From positions 31,327,852 through 31,391,851 of the forward strand of contig NC_080562.1 of NCBI RefSeq assembly GCF_030253575.1: 64,000 nt of DNA. The letters are read 5' to 3'. The stretch is from Rhododendron vialii. Taxonomy: Eukaryota > Streptophyta > Magnoliopsida > Ericales > Ericaceae. Made by a program: the position numbers and the translations under genes. This document shows positions 22,701-32,215 of this stretch, in pieces; within the stretch, counting starts at the first letter, position 1; each line of letters begins with the position of its first letter. The notes below the pieces were generated by a model. The model did not search any database. It saw only the letters and a program-made list of their open reading frames with translations, and was not told the DNA's origin.

Positions 22701-24789
22701 CATTAGTTACTCTTGTCATTTGTAGCTAATTATCCGCCTACCAACTAAATAGTTAGTACACTATAGCCATCACATTTTCCTGCAAAGTGAACAAATTTTA
22801 CCCATACAAGGATCACCTTTGATTTCACTTGGTATTATCTTCTTTTCTGCAACTGATGATTGTATGTTCTTATTGTGTCACAGGGGAATCTTGCCTGCAA
22901 TAGATGTTTTGAGTGATCATGCTATTGTTGGGGTGAGTTTAAGATTTTTCTCTTGTGCGTAGTGTCACCATACCATTATAACAACCAATAGATTGTCACT
23001 CTCTTGTTCTATTTGTGGGTGATTATGGAGACTGATTAGGACAGTGGAGTGAGCCTTCTGGGAAGTCTGACCGGCGCTTAGTTTCACTGCATCACTGGAG
23101 GGTGGACTGCCGAGAGCAGATGTCTTTGTGCAGGGAGACGGAGGCTCTACTACAAGAGGAACCATACAATGGACATACCAATGTCCAATTACATGATTGA
23201 CATACAGTTGGCTTGCTCTTTACAGTGTGACGGACTGTGCTACTGGTACAGCAAGAGCTGTACAGACAGCGTGTACAGCAGGCTTTTGGGCCCGTCTCGG
23301 GTCCAACAAAGATAATCGGAACCGCTCATTTTGTTCAAAATATTTTTTTTAAGGTCCCTGAAAAAAATCAGCTCCATCTGATATCGTTAAGGGCATTTAT
23401 GAAATGTCCATATTTGCTAAATTGATAGCCTAAATTTTGAAGCGAAATTGGACGTTTCGTAAATGCCCTTAATGATGTCGGATGGAGCTGATTTTTTACG
23501 GAGACCCCAAAAAGAATAATTTGAATAAAATGAGCGGCTCCGATTATTTTTGTTGGACCCGAGACGTGCCCAAAAGCGCGCTGTACGCGCTGTCTGTACA
23601 GCACTTGCTGTACCAGTAGCATTTCTGTTAGGAACGAGGTATGCTCCATGGAGGGGCAGAGAGAGCACTCCAAGTGCCTTTATTAGGGTACAAAAGTTGT
23701 CGTCTGGTAGAGATCTTTCTATCTATGGGAACGGTCAAGGTGCAGGTCCCTCAAAGAGGATGGGACGAGCACCTTGATGAACTTTCAACTGGTGTCACCA
23801 AGCCCACAAACCCCAATAATGTGATGCAAGTGCTCCGAGGCTTCTTGATTCCCTTGACCTTAAAACCTACCACAAGGGGATTTATTTGCTTAGCACTCGA
23901 CCTAGGTTGTTTAGGAAGATCATGGTGCCTTAGGAGAACCAGGAAGTATGGTAGGACAAAGAACTGTTTGGCTGTAACTAAGGAGGTCCGACTGTCCGAG
24001 GATACTAGTAAGTGGAGATGGGTGCGCTCAGTTGAGAGCTTGCTTGAGTGAGGCAGGAGACTGACCACACCTAGTCTCCTAGGAGATTTCTTTCTAGCAT
24101 ATCTTGGTTTGAGGCCATGGCATTGTATGTTAGTCTTGACTAATAGAGCTATATTATAGTACAAGAATTATCACGATGTGGAAATTTCTATTGGTTTTTA
24201 CCAAGCTGTTGATGTGTGGAATTAAGTTTGGACTTGACTGCTGCCAACCTGGCTTGCAACGAGTGCAAGTAGGTCCATGTTCCTACTCTCCCTCAGCTGA
24301 AAAGAAATCTGTACAAATTCGAACTATTTGTGTGGACTTTATTCAACACAAAGTAAACTTTTTCATGTTAGATAATCACTTTTAGTCGTAAATAATGGTT
24401 TCAAGTGGATGCCCACTTCCCGCTTTCTGTTATGCCTGAGACTGTTTGGAGCTCAACCCCTTGGTCTGTGGCATAAAGATTGAGAGAGATGCCAAAATTT
24501 GAGAGACCTTGATTATCTGTTCTAATTTTCATTTTCCTTGCAGATTTTCTACTTTATTGGATTTGCATTTTTCTGCCTAGAGTCACTGATCAGCATCTGG
24601 GTGATCCAGGTTTGTCAACTTCAATTTTCTCTCCTCTTGCTTCTAGTCTAATAGTGCTCTTTATGATCTTTGATTCCCCTTCCTTTGGTCTCAATATTGC
24701 AGCAAGTATACATGTACTTCAGGGGCAGTGGCAAAGAAACTGAGATGAAGCGCGATGTTGCAAGACGGACTATGATGGCAGCGATGTGA
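16734..24789 (+). CDS. secretory carrier-associated membrane protein (SCAMP)
   Basis: Twelve coding exons: 16734-16790, 17714-17824, 17920-17982, 19199-19232, 19334-19456, 21179-21241, 21335-21428, 21814-21859, 21950-22017, 22884-22932, 24544-24609, 24703-24789. The frame is kept throughout, giving 286 aa, the usual plant SCAMP size. The N-terminus has two NPF motifs (residues 8-10, 16-18), which bind EH-domain endocytic proteins. A charged coiled coil (about 57-92, [17 protein letters not shown]) follows. Then come the SCAMP signature [20 protein letters not shown] and four hydrophobic spans; between spans two and three is the conserved [18 protein letters not shown] loop. The tail is cytosolic ([20 protein letters not shown]). 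SCAMPs are tetraspanning proteins of the trans-Golgi/early endosome and plasma membrane that cycle in exo- and endocytosis. Introns hold a TRIM, two MITEs and unassigned inserted DNA (23622-24540). Confidence 0.95.
18418..18701 (-). mobile_element. ultra-short-LTR TRIM/SMART-like element in SCAMP intron 3
   Basis: On the minus strand, a 58-bp LTR (18701-18644, TGTTGAATAGCTT... to ...GGTAA) is followed by the primer site TGGTATCAGATC (18643-18632). About 150 bp of non-coding DNA ends in a GTGAGGGAGGG purine tract, followed by a second copy of the LTR (about 18484-18418, TGTTGAATAACTT... to ...GGTAA). Whole element about 284 bp. The LTRs share both ends and a GGGCCCA/AGGCCCA middle but differ by several substitutions and an indel, so it is not a recent insertion. 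No target duplication was recognised. Confidence 0.72.
22445..22624. mobile_element. Tourist-like MITE (PIF/Harbinger group) in SCAMP intron 9
   Basis: Terminal inverted repeats GGGTGAGTTCACGCTAT / ATAGCGTGAACTCACCC are flanked on both sides by TTA (22442-22444, 22625-22627), the Harbinger target duplication. Two sub-terminal GGTATTTT-GGTATTTT repeats lie inside. Total 180 bp, non-coding. Confidence 0.88.
23238..23621. mobile_element. 384-bp fold-back element in SCAMP intron 10
   Basis: The two halves are inverted copies of each other around about 23430. Ends are TGCTACTGGTACAGCAAG and its complement CTTGCTGTACCAGTAGCA, and further paired blocks include CTGTACAGACAGCG, CGGGTCCAACAAAGATAATC and GATGGAGCTGATTTTT-like arms. 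Sequence between the arms is minimal, so the whole element can fold into one hairpin. No transposase frame; target duplication unclear. Confidence 0.82.
23622..24543. other. unassigned inserted DNA in SCAMP intron 10
   Basis: About 0.9 kb of more GC-balanced sequence than the neighbouring introns. Overlapping frames of about 136 codons on both strands show no family motif that I recognise. It directly follows the fold-back element and may be part of an older insertion. Confidence 0.35.
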
Positions 24790-26800
24790 TCTGGCACCGA
24801 GGACCGAGACTAACTAAGTTGTGAACAGATTCTTTGATTGGATAATTGCTGAGACATCGAGATCATTTGCTATATTCTTATACTTCTCACTGCCTGCTTC
24901 AATATTGATTTCTGCATGGGATTTCTTAAATTATATGAGAACGACAGACCTCGGACTAAAAAAGCTTAATTCAGGACATGTTAGTTTTGGGAGTCATAGT
25001 GGCCTGTGAGGCCAATCTTCATATTGTATTCAAATTCAATATTAGATGCTGTATATATTGTTCATATTTGCAGATGACAAATGTGCTTTACGAGTTACGA
25101 CAATGATTCAGCTTAATTTGTTTCTCATTTTTTTAATTAGTGTTATTTTGCAAATAGCTTGGAGCTATAGAAAAGAAGATGTGTTTCTAAATTATCTTTA
25201 TTTTCTCATCTCACGGGGGAAGATTGTAACTATTGCACAACTCTTTCTTTCAAGGTAGGGAATTGGTATAAAAGAAGCATCTGCATTGGTCATGACAAGG
25301 GATTTGCTATCAATGTTGGATTCAGAGTATAGCTGGTTTCTGTTTTGAGAATCATTTTTTGGTGGTTTATGTTTCCATTTTAAGGTTTGTTAGAATATCC
25401 AAAATGATTAGGCTTAAACTGTAGTAAGATATTAGCTTCAGCCACTTTTTGTTGGATGATTAAAGCTTCAGCCATTGATGACATTGAAGATTCAGCCATT
25501 CATGACATTAAGCTTCGGCCAGGGGATTGGTGGTTCCAAGACTACAGTTGTTTCTTCCAGCCTTAACTTCAATTTTGTTTTCTAGGTTTTTTTCCTTCTG
25601 TTTTTTGTTTTTCTTATCTTTTGTTCAGATCCCTTTGGGTCAATTGTTGTATCTATTTGGGCATATGGGTCGTAGCTTGTATATCATTTTTCTACATATA
25701 AGCTGTATTTGTTCGTTACTAAGGAAAAAAAAAAAACCAAGTTGAAAAATGGAGTGATGGCGATGGTTGACAACATCTCTATTTACCCAGAAATTTCACA
25801 TACTTCCTCTGTCTCAAATTGTTGTTTGTGTTTCCTTTTTGGGACCTTTAAAAAAATTGTCTATATTTTACAATCTATAATGTTTTTAGGTTTCAAAATA
25901 TTTGTTTAACAAAATTAATTGAAATCTATCAAACAAGATTTATATTGTATATTAAAAAAATGTGATAAGAATAAAAATGATTTGATCATGTACTATCGGT
26001 AATTTGATGTACTTGTTTTATTTTATTTTATTTTATATTGTGGTGGCCAAGAAGGTAATATATGAATGAATAATTATGATTATCAAAGTGGGCTTGCTGT
26101 AGCCCAATGAGCCTGCATCTCATTAATACTCCACTTGCCAAACTTGATTGGAAAGGTGTTCTAATTTCATTATGGGCCCAACTAACTTGTTCCAGTTTGG
26201 ACTTTTTTCTTTTGATAATTAACCATGCTCGGTCAATTTATATGCATATCAACTAGGACTTAGTACTGCGGATCAAAAAAAAAAAAACTAGGACTTAGTA
26301 CCCACATGGGTCATGCTCATGCATATTTTCTTTCCAGTAACGATGTTCATTCTTATTTTCACAAATTAGGGTTAGAAAATCAGCTCAATCAGATAAGTGT
26401 ATGTGCTTGATCTAATCTTCCGATTTTTAATCAGATAAGTGTTGTGATTCCCAAAATTTTCCATTAAAGTTGTCACTCTAAAGATGCAAAGACAGTCGGG
26501 TGATATATACTGTAGAATGCAACTTTAGAACCTGGAAATTAAATGAAGCGAGAAATCAATTGGACGTTATCATTCATTCCAGGCCTATCTCTAAATCTTC
26601 CGTGTTAATTAATTTATGCAATGCATACCACGTGAAGAATAAGATGATACTACTTCCTCACCAGAATAGAGTTGAGTGGTCATGCAAACTGGCTGCCATC
26701 ACCACCAGAACCATATCGGCTCATCATGCATGAACACTCTACTGTCTGTGATCATCCCCCGCACCACTCTCATTCATCACCTACAAGCTAGCAGTAGCAG
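24790..26800. other. SCAMP 3' flank and intergenic DNA
   Basis: The first several hundred bases are the likely SCAMP 3' UTR. After that, AT-rich intergenic DNA with a small (TTTTA)n run near 26013-26035. No gene, tRNA or complete transposon was recognised. Confidence 0.5.
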
Positions 26801-26803
26801 CAG

Positions 26804-26810
26804 TATATAA
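26804..26810 (+). promoter_or_regulatory. TATA box upstream of the hairpin locus
   Basis: TATATAA lies about 65 bp before the base of the inverted repeat at 26873. That spacing places a transcription start near 26835-26840, leaving a short leader ahead of the fold. Functional use is inferred. Confidence 0.45.
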
Positions 26811-26872
26811 AATGATAGTACTATGTACGTAACTTCAGAGGACCCTCACCACACCACCTATGAGTGGGATTA

Positions 26873-27136
26873 CCATGGAGGTTGTTCAGAGCCAAATTAT
26901 GATCCAAGTTCGAATTGTCAGTGGATCGGTTGTACGATCGGTATGGTACAACTTCTATGGAATTCTCAACAAAGCTGGGATCAAGCCAGACACAAACAAC
27001 TTAGCTCCAGATGTTCATGCCCGGCTTGATCCCAGCTTTGTTGAGAGTTGTGTAGAAGTCGTACTGATCATACAACTCCACTGTTAATTTGAAGAACCTA
27101 AGTTGATCATAACTTGGCTCTGAACAACCTCCATGG
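26873..27136 (+). ncRNA. candidate MIRNA / hairpin-RNA precursor
   Basis: A 264-bp imperfect inverted repeat. The base pairs CCATGGAGGTTGTTCAGAGC on the left (from 26873) with its complement on the right (to 27136), about 31 bp with one mismatch. The apex pairs 24 bp perfectly (26964-26987 with 27023-27046; the left arm contains CAACAAAGCTGGGATCAAGC) around a 35-nt loop. Between them the arms stay roughly 65-75% complementary with bulges. A TATA box lies upstream. The arms read like an inverted duplication of a coding fragment, the proposed origin of young plant MIRNA genes. No known miRNA family was recognised on either arm, and a non-autonomous fold-back transposon remains possible. Which arm is processed cannot be told from sequence. 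Confidence 0.5.
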
Positions 27137-27632
27137 CGGTTCCTCGGCAATTGATGATGGGGTCCTGGATGGTTCGACGAGTTTGGTGTTTTCTGGTATG
27201 ATTTTCACTGTTCCTGTCTTCTCCCTCTCCCCCATGTTTTTTTCCGACCCCATGCTTAAATCTACTGGAGTAAAGTGGATTTACTTTAATCCAACTCCAC
27301 AGAAGTCAATATTGATTTTATCGTAATTCCACTTTATAAGAGTTCTGATTAGCCCAAAATCTACTGGAGTAACAAATTGTAGGTTCCTTCCCTTCTTTGT
27401 AAAAAATGACTGGTTTAGCTCTTACTTTTCCTGCAGGCATAGCTTCACCCTATATCTTTACTTTCAATTTCTCTCTCCAACTGATACTACTCACTTTATT
27501 TATGCCCTGTGGGGGGAGGTCTCCACCCGATTTGAATGGATTGACGGTTGATAATGGGGGAAGTTCTTTGGCAATACAAACCCATTCCCAAGCCCTGGAA
27601 ATAACTCATGCCAATTGCAGAACACAGTCTAC

Positions 27633-29429
27633 TCAAATCCAGCTCTTGCCAGTAATCTTCTTAACCCCTCTATCTTGCATTAGCCTCGAGATCTTATGAG
27701 CCTCGCTCCACCGCCCAACCGCTTTATACACATTACCTAGAAGAACATAGCTCAAATGGTAGTCAGGTTCTAACTTCATCATTTTCTCGGCAATGCGCTT
27801 TGCAACAATAGAATTCGTACTAGTTGAGCAAGCACCAAGAAGAGCTGCCCAAAGAGAGGAATCCTCTTTCAATTCTGCGTTTCTTACCAAATTCTCAGCT
27901 TCTTCAATTTCTCCAGCTCGGCCGAGGAGATCAATCATGCAATTGTAATGCTCAATTCCAGGTTTAATCCCGTATTTTACACTCATGGAAGTGAAATGTT
28001 TGCGTCCTTGATCAACCAAACCTGTATGGCTACAAGCGAAAAGAACCGCAATGAAGCTAATGTAATCGGGCTTGATCCCCTCGTTAACCATCTCATCAAA
28101 CATCCTAAGAGCTTCTCCACCTCTTCCGTTCTGAGCGAACCCACAGATCATTGAGTTCCAAGTAATCAAATTTCTAGCTGGCATAAGCACGAAAATGCTA
28201 TAAGCAAAATCAATACAGCCACACTTTGCATAAAGATCAACTAAAGCAGATTCTACAATAACATCTCTCCAATCACCCTTCCTCAGATACCGACAGTGCA
28301 CCTCTTTGCCCTGCCTAATAGCTGCCAAACCTGCACAAGCTCGAAGAACTGTTCCAAAGCTGTACAGATCAACCTCCTCCATTTCCCTGAAAAGCTCAAT
28401 GACAGTGTCAAAATCACCCTTTTGACAGTATCCCCCAAGCAACGCACACCAAGAAACCGAATTCTTATGGGCCATTCTATTGAAAACACATCTAGATTCC
28501 TCAACTACTCCACATTTTCCATACATGTCAACAAGACTGCTCTCAACTACCACATCCCCACGAATTCCTGCTACAACTACCTTCGCATGCATTTCCTTGC
28601 CTTGTCTCAGCCTACCTAAATTCCCAAGAGCCGTCAAGACCGTTGTGAACGTAAACTTATCCACCAACAATCCATAATCCCTCTGCATCAGATAAAAGAA
28701 CCATAATGCTTCGTCAAACCCATCATTCCTCGTCAAAGCCGAAATAACCGACGTCCAACAAATACCATCCGGTTCGAGCAACTCGTCAAACAACTGGCGT
28801 GCATCCCCGGGCTCGTAACTTCTCCCGTAAAAATCCATCAAAGCACTAATAATGACACAATCGGAGCCAAACCCACGTCTGAAAACAACCCCGTGAAAGC
28901 TCCGACCCATCTTTAAGTCACCCAGCTCGGAGCACGCCTTGATCACGGCAGATAAGGTGAACCCATTTGGCTCAACCCCAAAACCCAACATTTCTGGAAA
29001 CAACGCAACAGAATTCGTGGGTCTTCCGACCCGAATGTATCCCGATATCATCGAAGTCCAGGAAACAACGTCCTTGACGTAAAGACCATCGAACACCCTC
29101 CTCGTCTCAGAAAAATCCGACCCCAGTTTGAAGTAAAAGGCAAGCAGGCTGTTACCGATGAAGTGATCGGTTTCGAAGCCGGATTTGACGGCATGGGCGT
29201 GGATTTGGAGTCCAATGGAGAGAGAGTGATGTTTCGTGCAGGCCTGTAATAAAGATGCGTATATGATTGGTTTAAGGGTGGTTTTTTCATGGGAATGCAA
29301 GGAGTTTAGGAGTTGGAGGGCTGAAGAAAGGGAGCCGGATTTGCAGAGTTGGAGGATTTTGGAGGGAGTGCTGGTTCTGAGGTCGGAAGGTGCGAAGGAG
29401 CTGTAATGGCGTCCGTAGAAAAGCTTCAT
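27633..29429 (-). CDS. E-class pentatricopeptide repeat protein, At1g03540-like
   Basis: A single intronless frame of 598 aa from ATG at 29429 to TGA at 27635-27633. PLS-type PPR motifs run from about residue 50 to 500 (for example YASLLQAC, DVVSWTSMISGYIRVGR, SSLVDMYGKCGVVEESRCVF, SVSWCALLGGYCQKGDF, LITWNSMICGFAQNGRGGEA). A C-terminal E domain follows (about 505-598, ending MQDRGVKKITGKSWI) without the DYW deaminase. Motif order and wording match Arabidopsis At1g03540 from memory. E-class PPR proteins are nuclear-encoded, bind organellar RNA and mostly specify C-to-U editing sites, recruiting a separate deaminase. The N-terminus (MKLFYGRHYSSF) is short, basic and hydroxylated, compatible with mitochondrial or plastid targeting. 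The exact RNA target is unknown. Confidence 0.95.
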   Translation of the reverse strand: MKLFYGRHYSSFAPSDLRTSTPSKILQLCKSGSLSSALQLLNSLHSHEKTTLKPIIYASLLQACTKHHSLSIGLQIHAHAVKSGFETDHFIGNSLLAFYFKLGSDFSETRRVFDGLYVKDVVSWTSMISGYIRVGRPTNSVALFPEMLGFGVEPNGFTLSAVIKACSELGDLKMGRSFHGVVFRRGFGSDCVIISALMDFYGRSYEPGDARQLFDELLEPDGICWTSVISALTRNDGFDEALWFFYLMQRDYGLLVDKFTFTTVLTALGNLGRLRQGKEMHAKVVVAGIRGDVVVESSLVDMYGKCGVVEESRCVFNRMAHKNSVSWCALLGGYCQKGDFDTVIELFREMEEVDLYSFGTVLRACAGLAAIRQGKEVHCRYLRKGDWRDVIVESALVDLYAKCGCIDFAYSIFVLMPARNLITWNSMICGFAQNGRGGEALRMFDEMVNEGIKPDYISFIAVLFACSHTGLVDQGRKHFTSMSVKYGIKPGIEHYNCMIDLLGRAGEIEEAENLVRNAELKEDSSLWAALLGACSTSTNSIVAKRIAEKMMKLEPDYHLSYVLLGNVYKAVGRWSEAHKISRLMQDRGVKKITGKSWI

Positions 29430-30037
29430 GAAAATTTTGCAACAATCATTGATTATGCTGGCTCGGACTGGAAAAAAACAACTTTGATACCTCGTGAAAT
29501 TTCTGAAGCAATTATTCTACGATTCCAAACATTTATACAAACATCTACACAAATTTACTCGCATACATATTGGAATCCACATATACTACATTTTCAATGT
29601 ACGAGATACCCACCAAAAATGTGTGTAAAGTATTTATGTGAGTGTGTGTGGTTCAATAATTATTATTTCTAGAATGACTTTCATCTTCGGAATAAAAAAA
29701 AAAGATTTTTGTTTCCACGCAAAATTATGCGGTTACTAAAAATTGATCGGATATTTTCAAAAAAATATTTGGATTAAAGTTATACCTAATTTTTTGTTTT
29801 TTCGATTTCGCTCAAAAACCAACAATCGACATAAGTTTGATGTAAAATAAAAAAATAAAAAAAAATTGAACAATGATAAAAGAATGTAAATTCCCGACTT
29901 ATTTTGAAAAACTAGGCCTAAAACTTTTTCTTCGGAATCAGGAAGTATCGTTCCTCATAACCCAATTACATTTTTCCTGCAAAGACCTTTTTATACTACT
30001 GTAGTACTGTCATTACACGGGACAGGGTTCTTGAAGC
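29430..30037. other. AT-rich intergenic DNA upstream of the PPR gene
   Basis: Contains the PPR promoter by position. Around 29795-29905 there is a remnant resembling the AT-rich fold-back family found at 30038-30412 (ATTTCGCTCAAAAACCAACAATCGA-like block). No gene seen. Confidence 0.4.
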
Positions 30038-30412
30038 GTTCTTACGAATTTAATTTAAATTCGAAAGTTTTGTCCTTATTTGAATTTTTTTTTGTATTTG
30101 TTAATTTTGCTTTAAATTTTTGTAGGTTATTGATTCGTTTCGATGAAATGAATCGGAAAATTATTCTTATTTTTTACTTTTATCTAAATATTTTAAGCAA
30201 CAATCACTTTTTAGGTCAAAATGTGATATTTTTTTTCTTTCTAAAAAGTGGTAATTTTTCAAAATATTTTGGTAAAAATAAAAAAACATTACTTTTTTAA
30301 TTTCTCTCGTCGAGATGAATCAATAACCCATAAAAATTTGAAGCAAAATTAACAAATACGAAAAAAATTTAAATAAAGACAACTTTTAAGTTTAAGTTAA
30401 GTTCATAAGAAC
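30038..30412. mobile_element. AT-rich fold-back MITE
   Basis: The left arm starts GTTCTTACGAATTTAATTTAA and the right arm ends TTAAGTTAAGTTCATAAGAAC. The arms also pair through TATTTGTTAATTTTGC and GGTTATTGATTCGTTTCG / CATCTCGACGAGAG-type blocks. About 375 bp, non-coding. A relative lies at about 49196-49519, sharing the TTTGTTAATTTTG and TTATTGATTCGTTTCG words. Confidence 0.72.
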
Positions 30413-30680
30413 ATAAGGACGCAGGGGAAGCTACTCTTCCCATTGCTACAAACCCAAATAACATACGGACGGGATAAAAAAAAACAATACACGAGCTGTG
30501 TTCTGGAAAAATTATTCATCGTTCATGCAAGATATCTCCTCAACCACAAAATTCTGCGGGATCCGTGAATAAGTGTGTGGACTCCAGTGTAAATGTGTGG
30601 TAGGTAGGAAGAGAGTTTGGGCTCCGTCACTTGGTGGGCACACTGAATAATCCCTCCGTGTTCAGCGATCTCCACTTGGG

Positions 30681-30895
30681 AAAATTTTTCAGTGTTAGGT
30701 GGCTACCACGTGGTATTCGGTTGACGCATCCGAGCCATCTATTGCGTTTTTGGACAGCTCGGATTTGGAGAGAGAAAGTATTGGGGTGAGAGAAGAGAGA
30801 GAGTTTTAATCCGAGCTGTCTGAAAGTGCATTGGACGGTCCGGATGTACCAAACGAGTACCATGTGGAATATACCCACCCGGCACCGAAAAATTA
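30681..30895. mobile_element. fold-back MITE with GACAGCTCGGATT arms
   Basis: Inverted arms: AAAATTTTTCAGTGTT...GACAGCTCGGATTT on the left and AATCCGAGCTGTCTGAAAGT...CACCGAAAAATTAT on the right, flanking a short GA-rich loop. About 215 bp. Related half-copies with TCCGAGCC and CTCAGATTTAAAGG occur near 48300-48380 and 56310-56500. Confidence 0.7.
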
Positions 30896-32215
30896 TCGCC
30901 TACTTAAGTTCTCTTTAGATCCGCAAGTCTTTCCTTAGATCTGGTTCTCAGTGGAGCAAATTTTTGGTTCAGAGTTGTTGATATCTCATGTCGGATCAAG
31001 GGATTTCAGTAAAGTTTCCTTTCCTGTTGCAGAACAATGTTCTTCGTCGAATGGCTCAAACTTTTGGTTTTATTAGCGTGCCTAATGGAACCATGGCTAT
31101 TGTTGATCGTTCGACAAGCTTTACTGGGATCCTCGGGCCCGACCTTCGTTATGCTCCTCTGTGTCTCGGATACAAAGTAACGACAAAAATATCCCTCGAT
31201 ATGTAGTTGCTGGAATGTCGCATGTGCGCGGACAAAAGATGGTGCCATGATTTTTGTGGAGGGATTTGTTCAATACCAGATAATGGCAAAAGAATTCGAC
31301 TTAGCTCAATGCCTGAAAACACTTCGAGAGTTATTCATAACAACTATCCGTGCAAAGGTGCAGGAGATGGACTACGCATCTGTATGTAAGGATAGAAGGG
31401 CATAGGAGAACACGTGGAAGAATTTCTTCGTGAGGTTACAGCTGTGAAGAGAATCGTCATCGTGAACGTTGAGAAATGTGATTACAAAAAGGAACTTGGT
31501 GAAAAATGTCTGGGTGGATATGAGAATTTCAAGCCAAGATGGACTCCGGCCATTGAAGCTTTTAAAGCGAGCGGGGAGAAGAGGGGCAAAGCTTTTAGAC
31601 TAAGCAAGGAAGCAAACTAGGATGGCTATTACATGAAGAACAAAGGGGAGTCAAAGAAGATTCAGCCGATGGACATTTTTAGTATGTCATAGGAATTCCA
31701 ACTATGTCAAGAATTTTTTTTCCTATATATACATAATAGAAAGGGTTTGGGTTTCATAAAACTGCCCGATTTTGCCGATTGAAGTCAATCAGGTTTTCCA
31801 TGAAGAAGATTTTATTCAGCATGTTCTATTCGATACAGGTAAGAGAAGAACCCAAATGAAAATCAAGGAAGATTCAGCCGACGGATGAATGGATAAGATT
31901 ACCGGCTGTAGTTGATTAATGAGCTTAATGAATGGATAAGATTACTGGCTTAGAGACAAGGATTTACCTTCCAGTAGGTGTTGCTAAATGTTACCATACT
32001 TAACCCATTGTTTGTTTGTATGGGTGTTAAACATATTCTCATCATAGGCCGATACCTTGAGCTACAGAAAAACAATCTCAACACTTTTGTTGTGCAATAT
32101 GACCAGAGATGTTGGTTCATTTATAGACCCACTAATTGTAGAACACTAGAAATGAAATAAGACTCCGATCCAAGATCGGAGTACTGCCTTACACTCATAG
32201 GGTGATATATCGCAA
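30896..32215. other. intergenic region with unidentified broken frames
   Basis: Between the MITE and the ISS1 stop codon there are several plus-strand frames of 60-72 codons (about 30988-31620) that look like a decayed coding or retroelement sequence. Stops fall in all frames, and no family motif is recognisable. The last few hundred bases probably include the ISS1 3' UTR. Confidence 0.35.

Noticed and set aside
23641..24164. Overlapping frames of about 136 codons on both strands as genes
   Set aside because: They lie wholly within a SCAMP intron, have no recognisable motif and mirror each other as antisense open frames.
30988..31620. Series of plus-strand frames as a small gene cluster
   Set aside because: Stops interrupt every frame, no consistent splice model joins them and no family motif appears. 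Kept only as unidentified decayed sequence.
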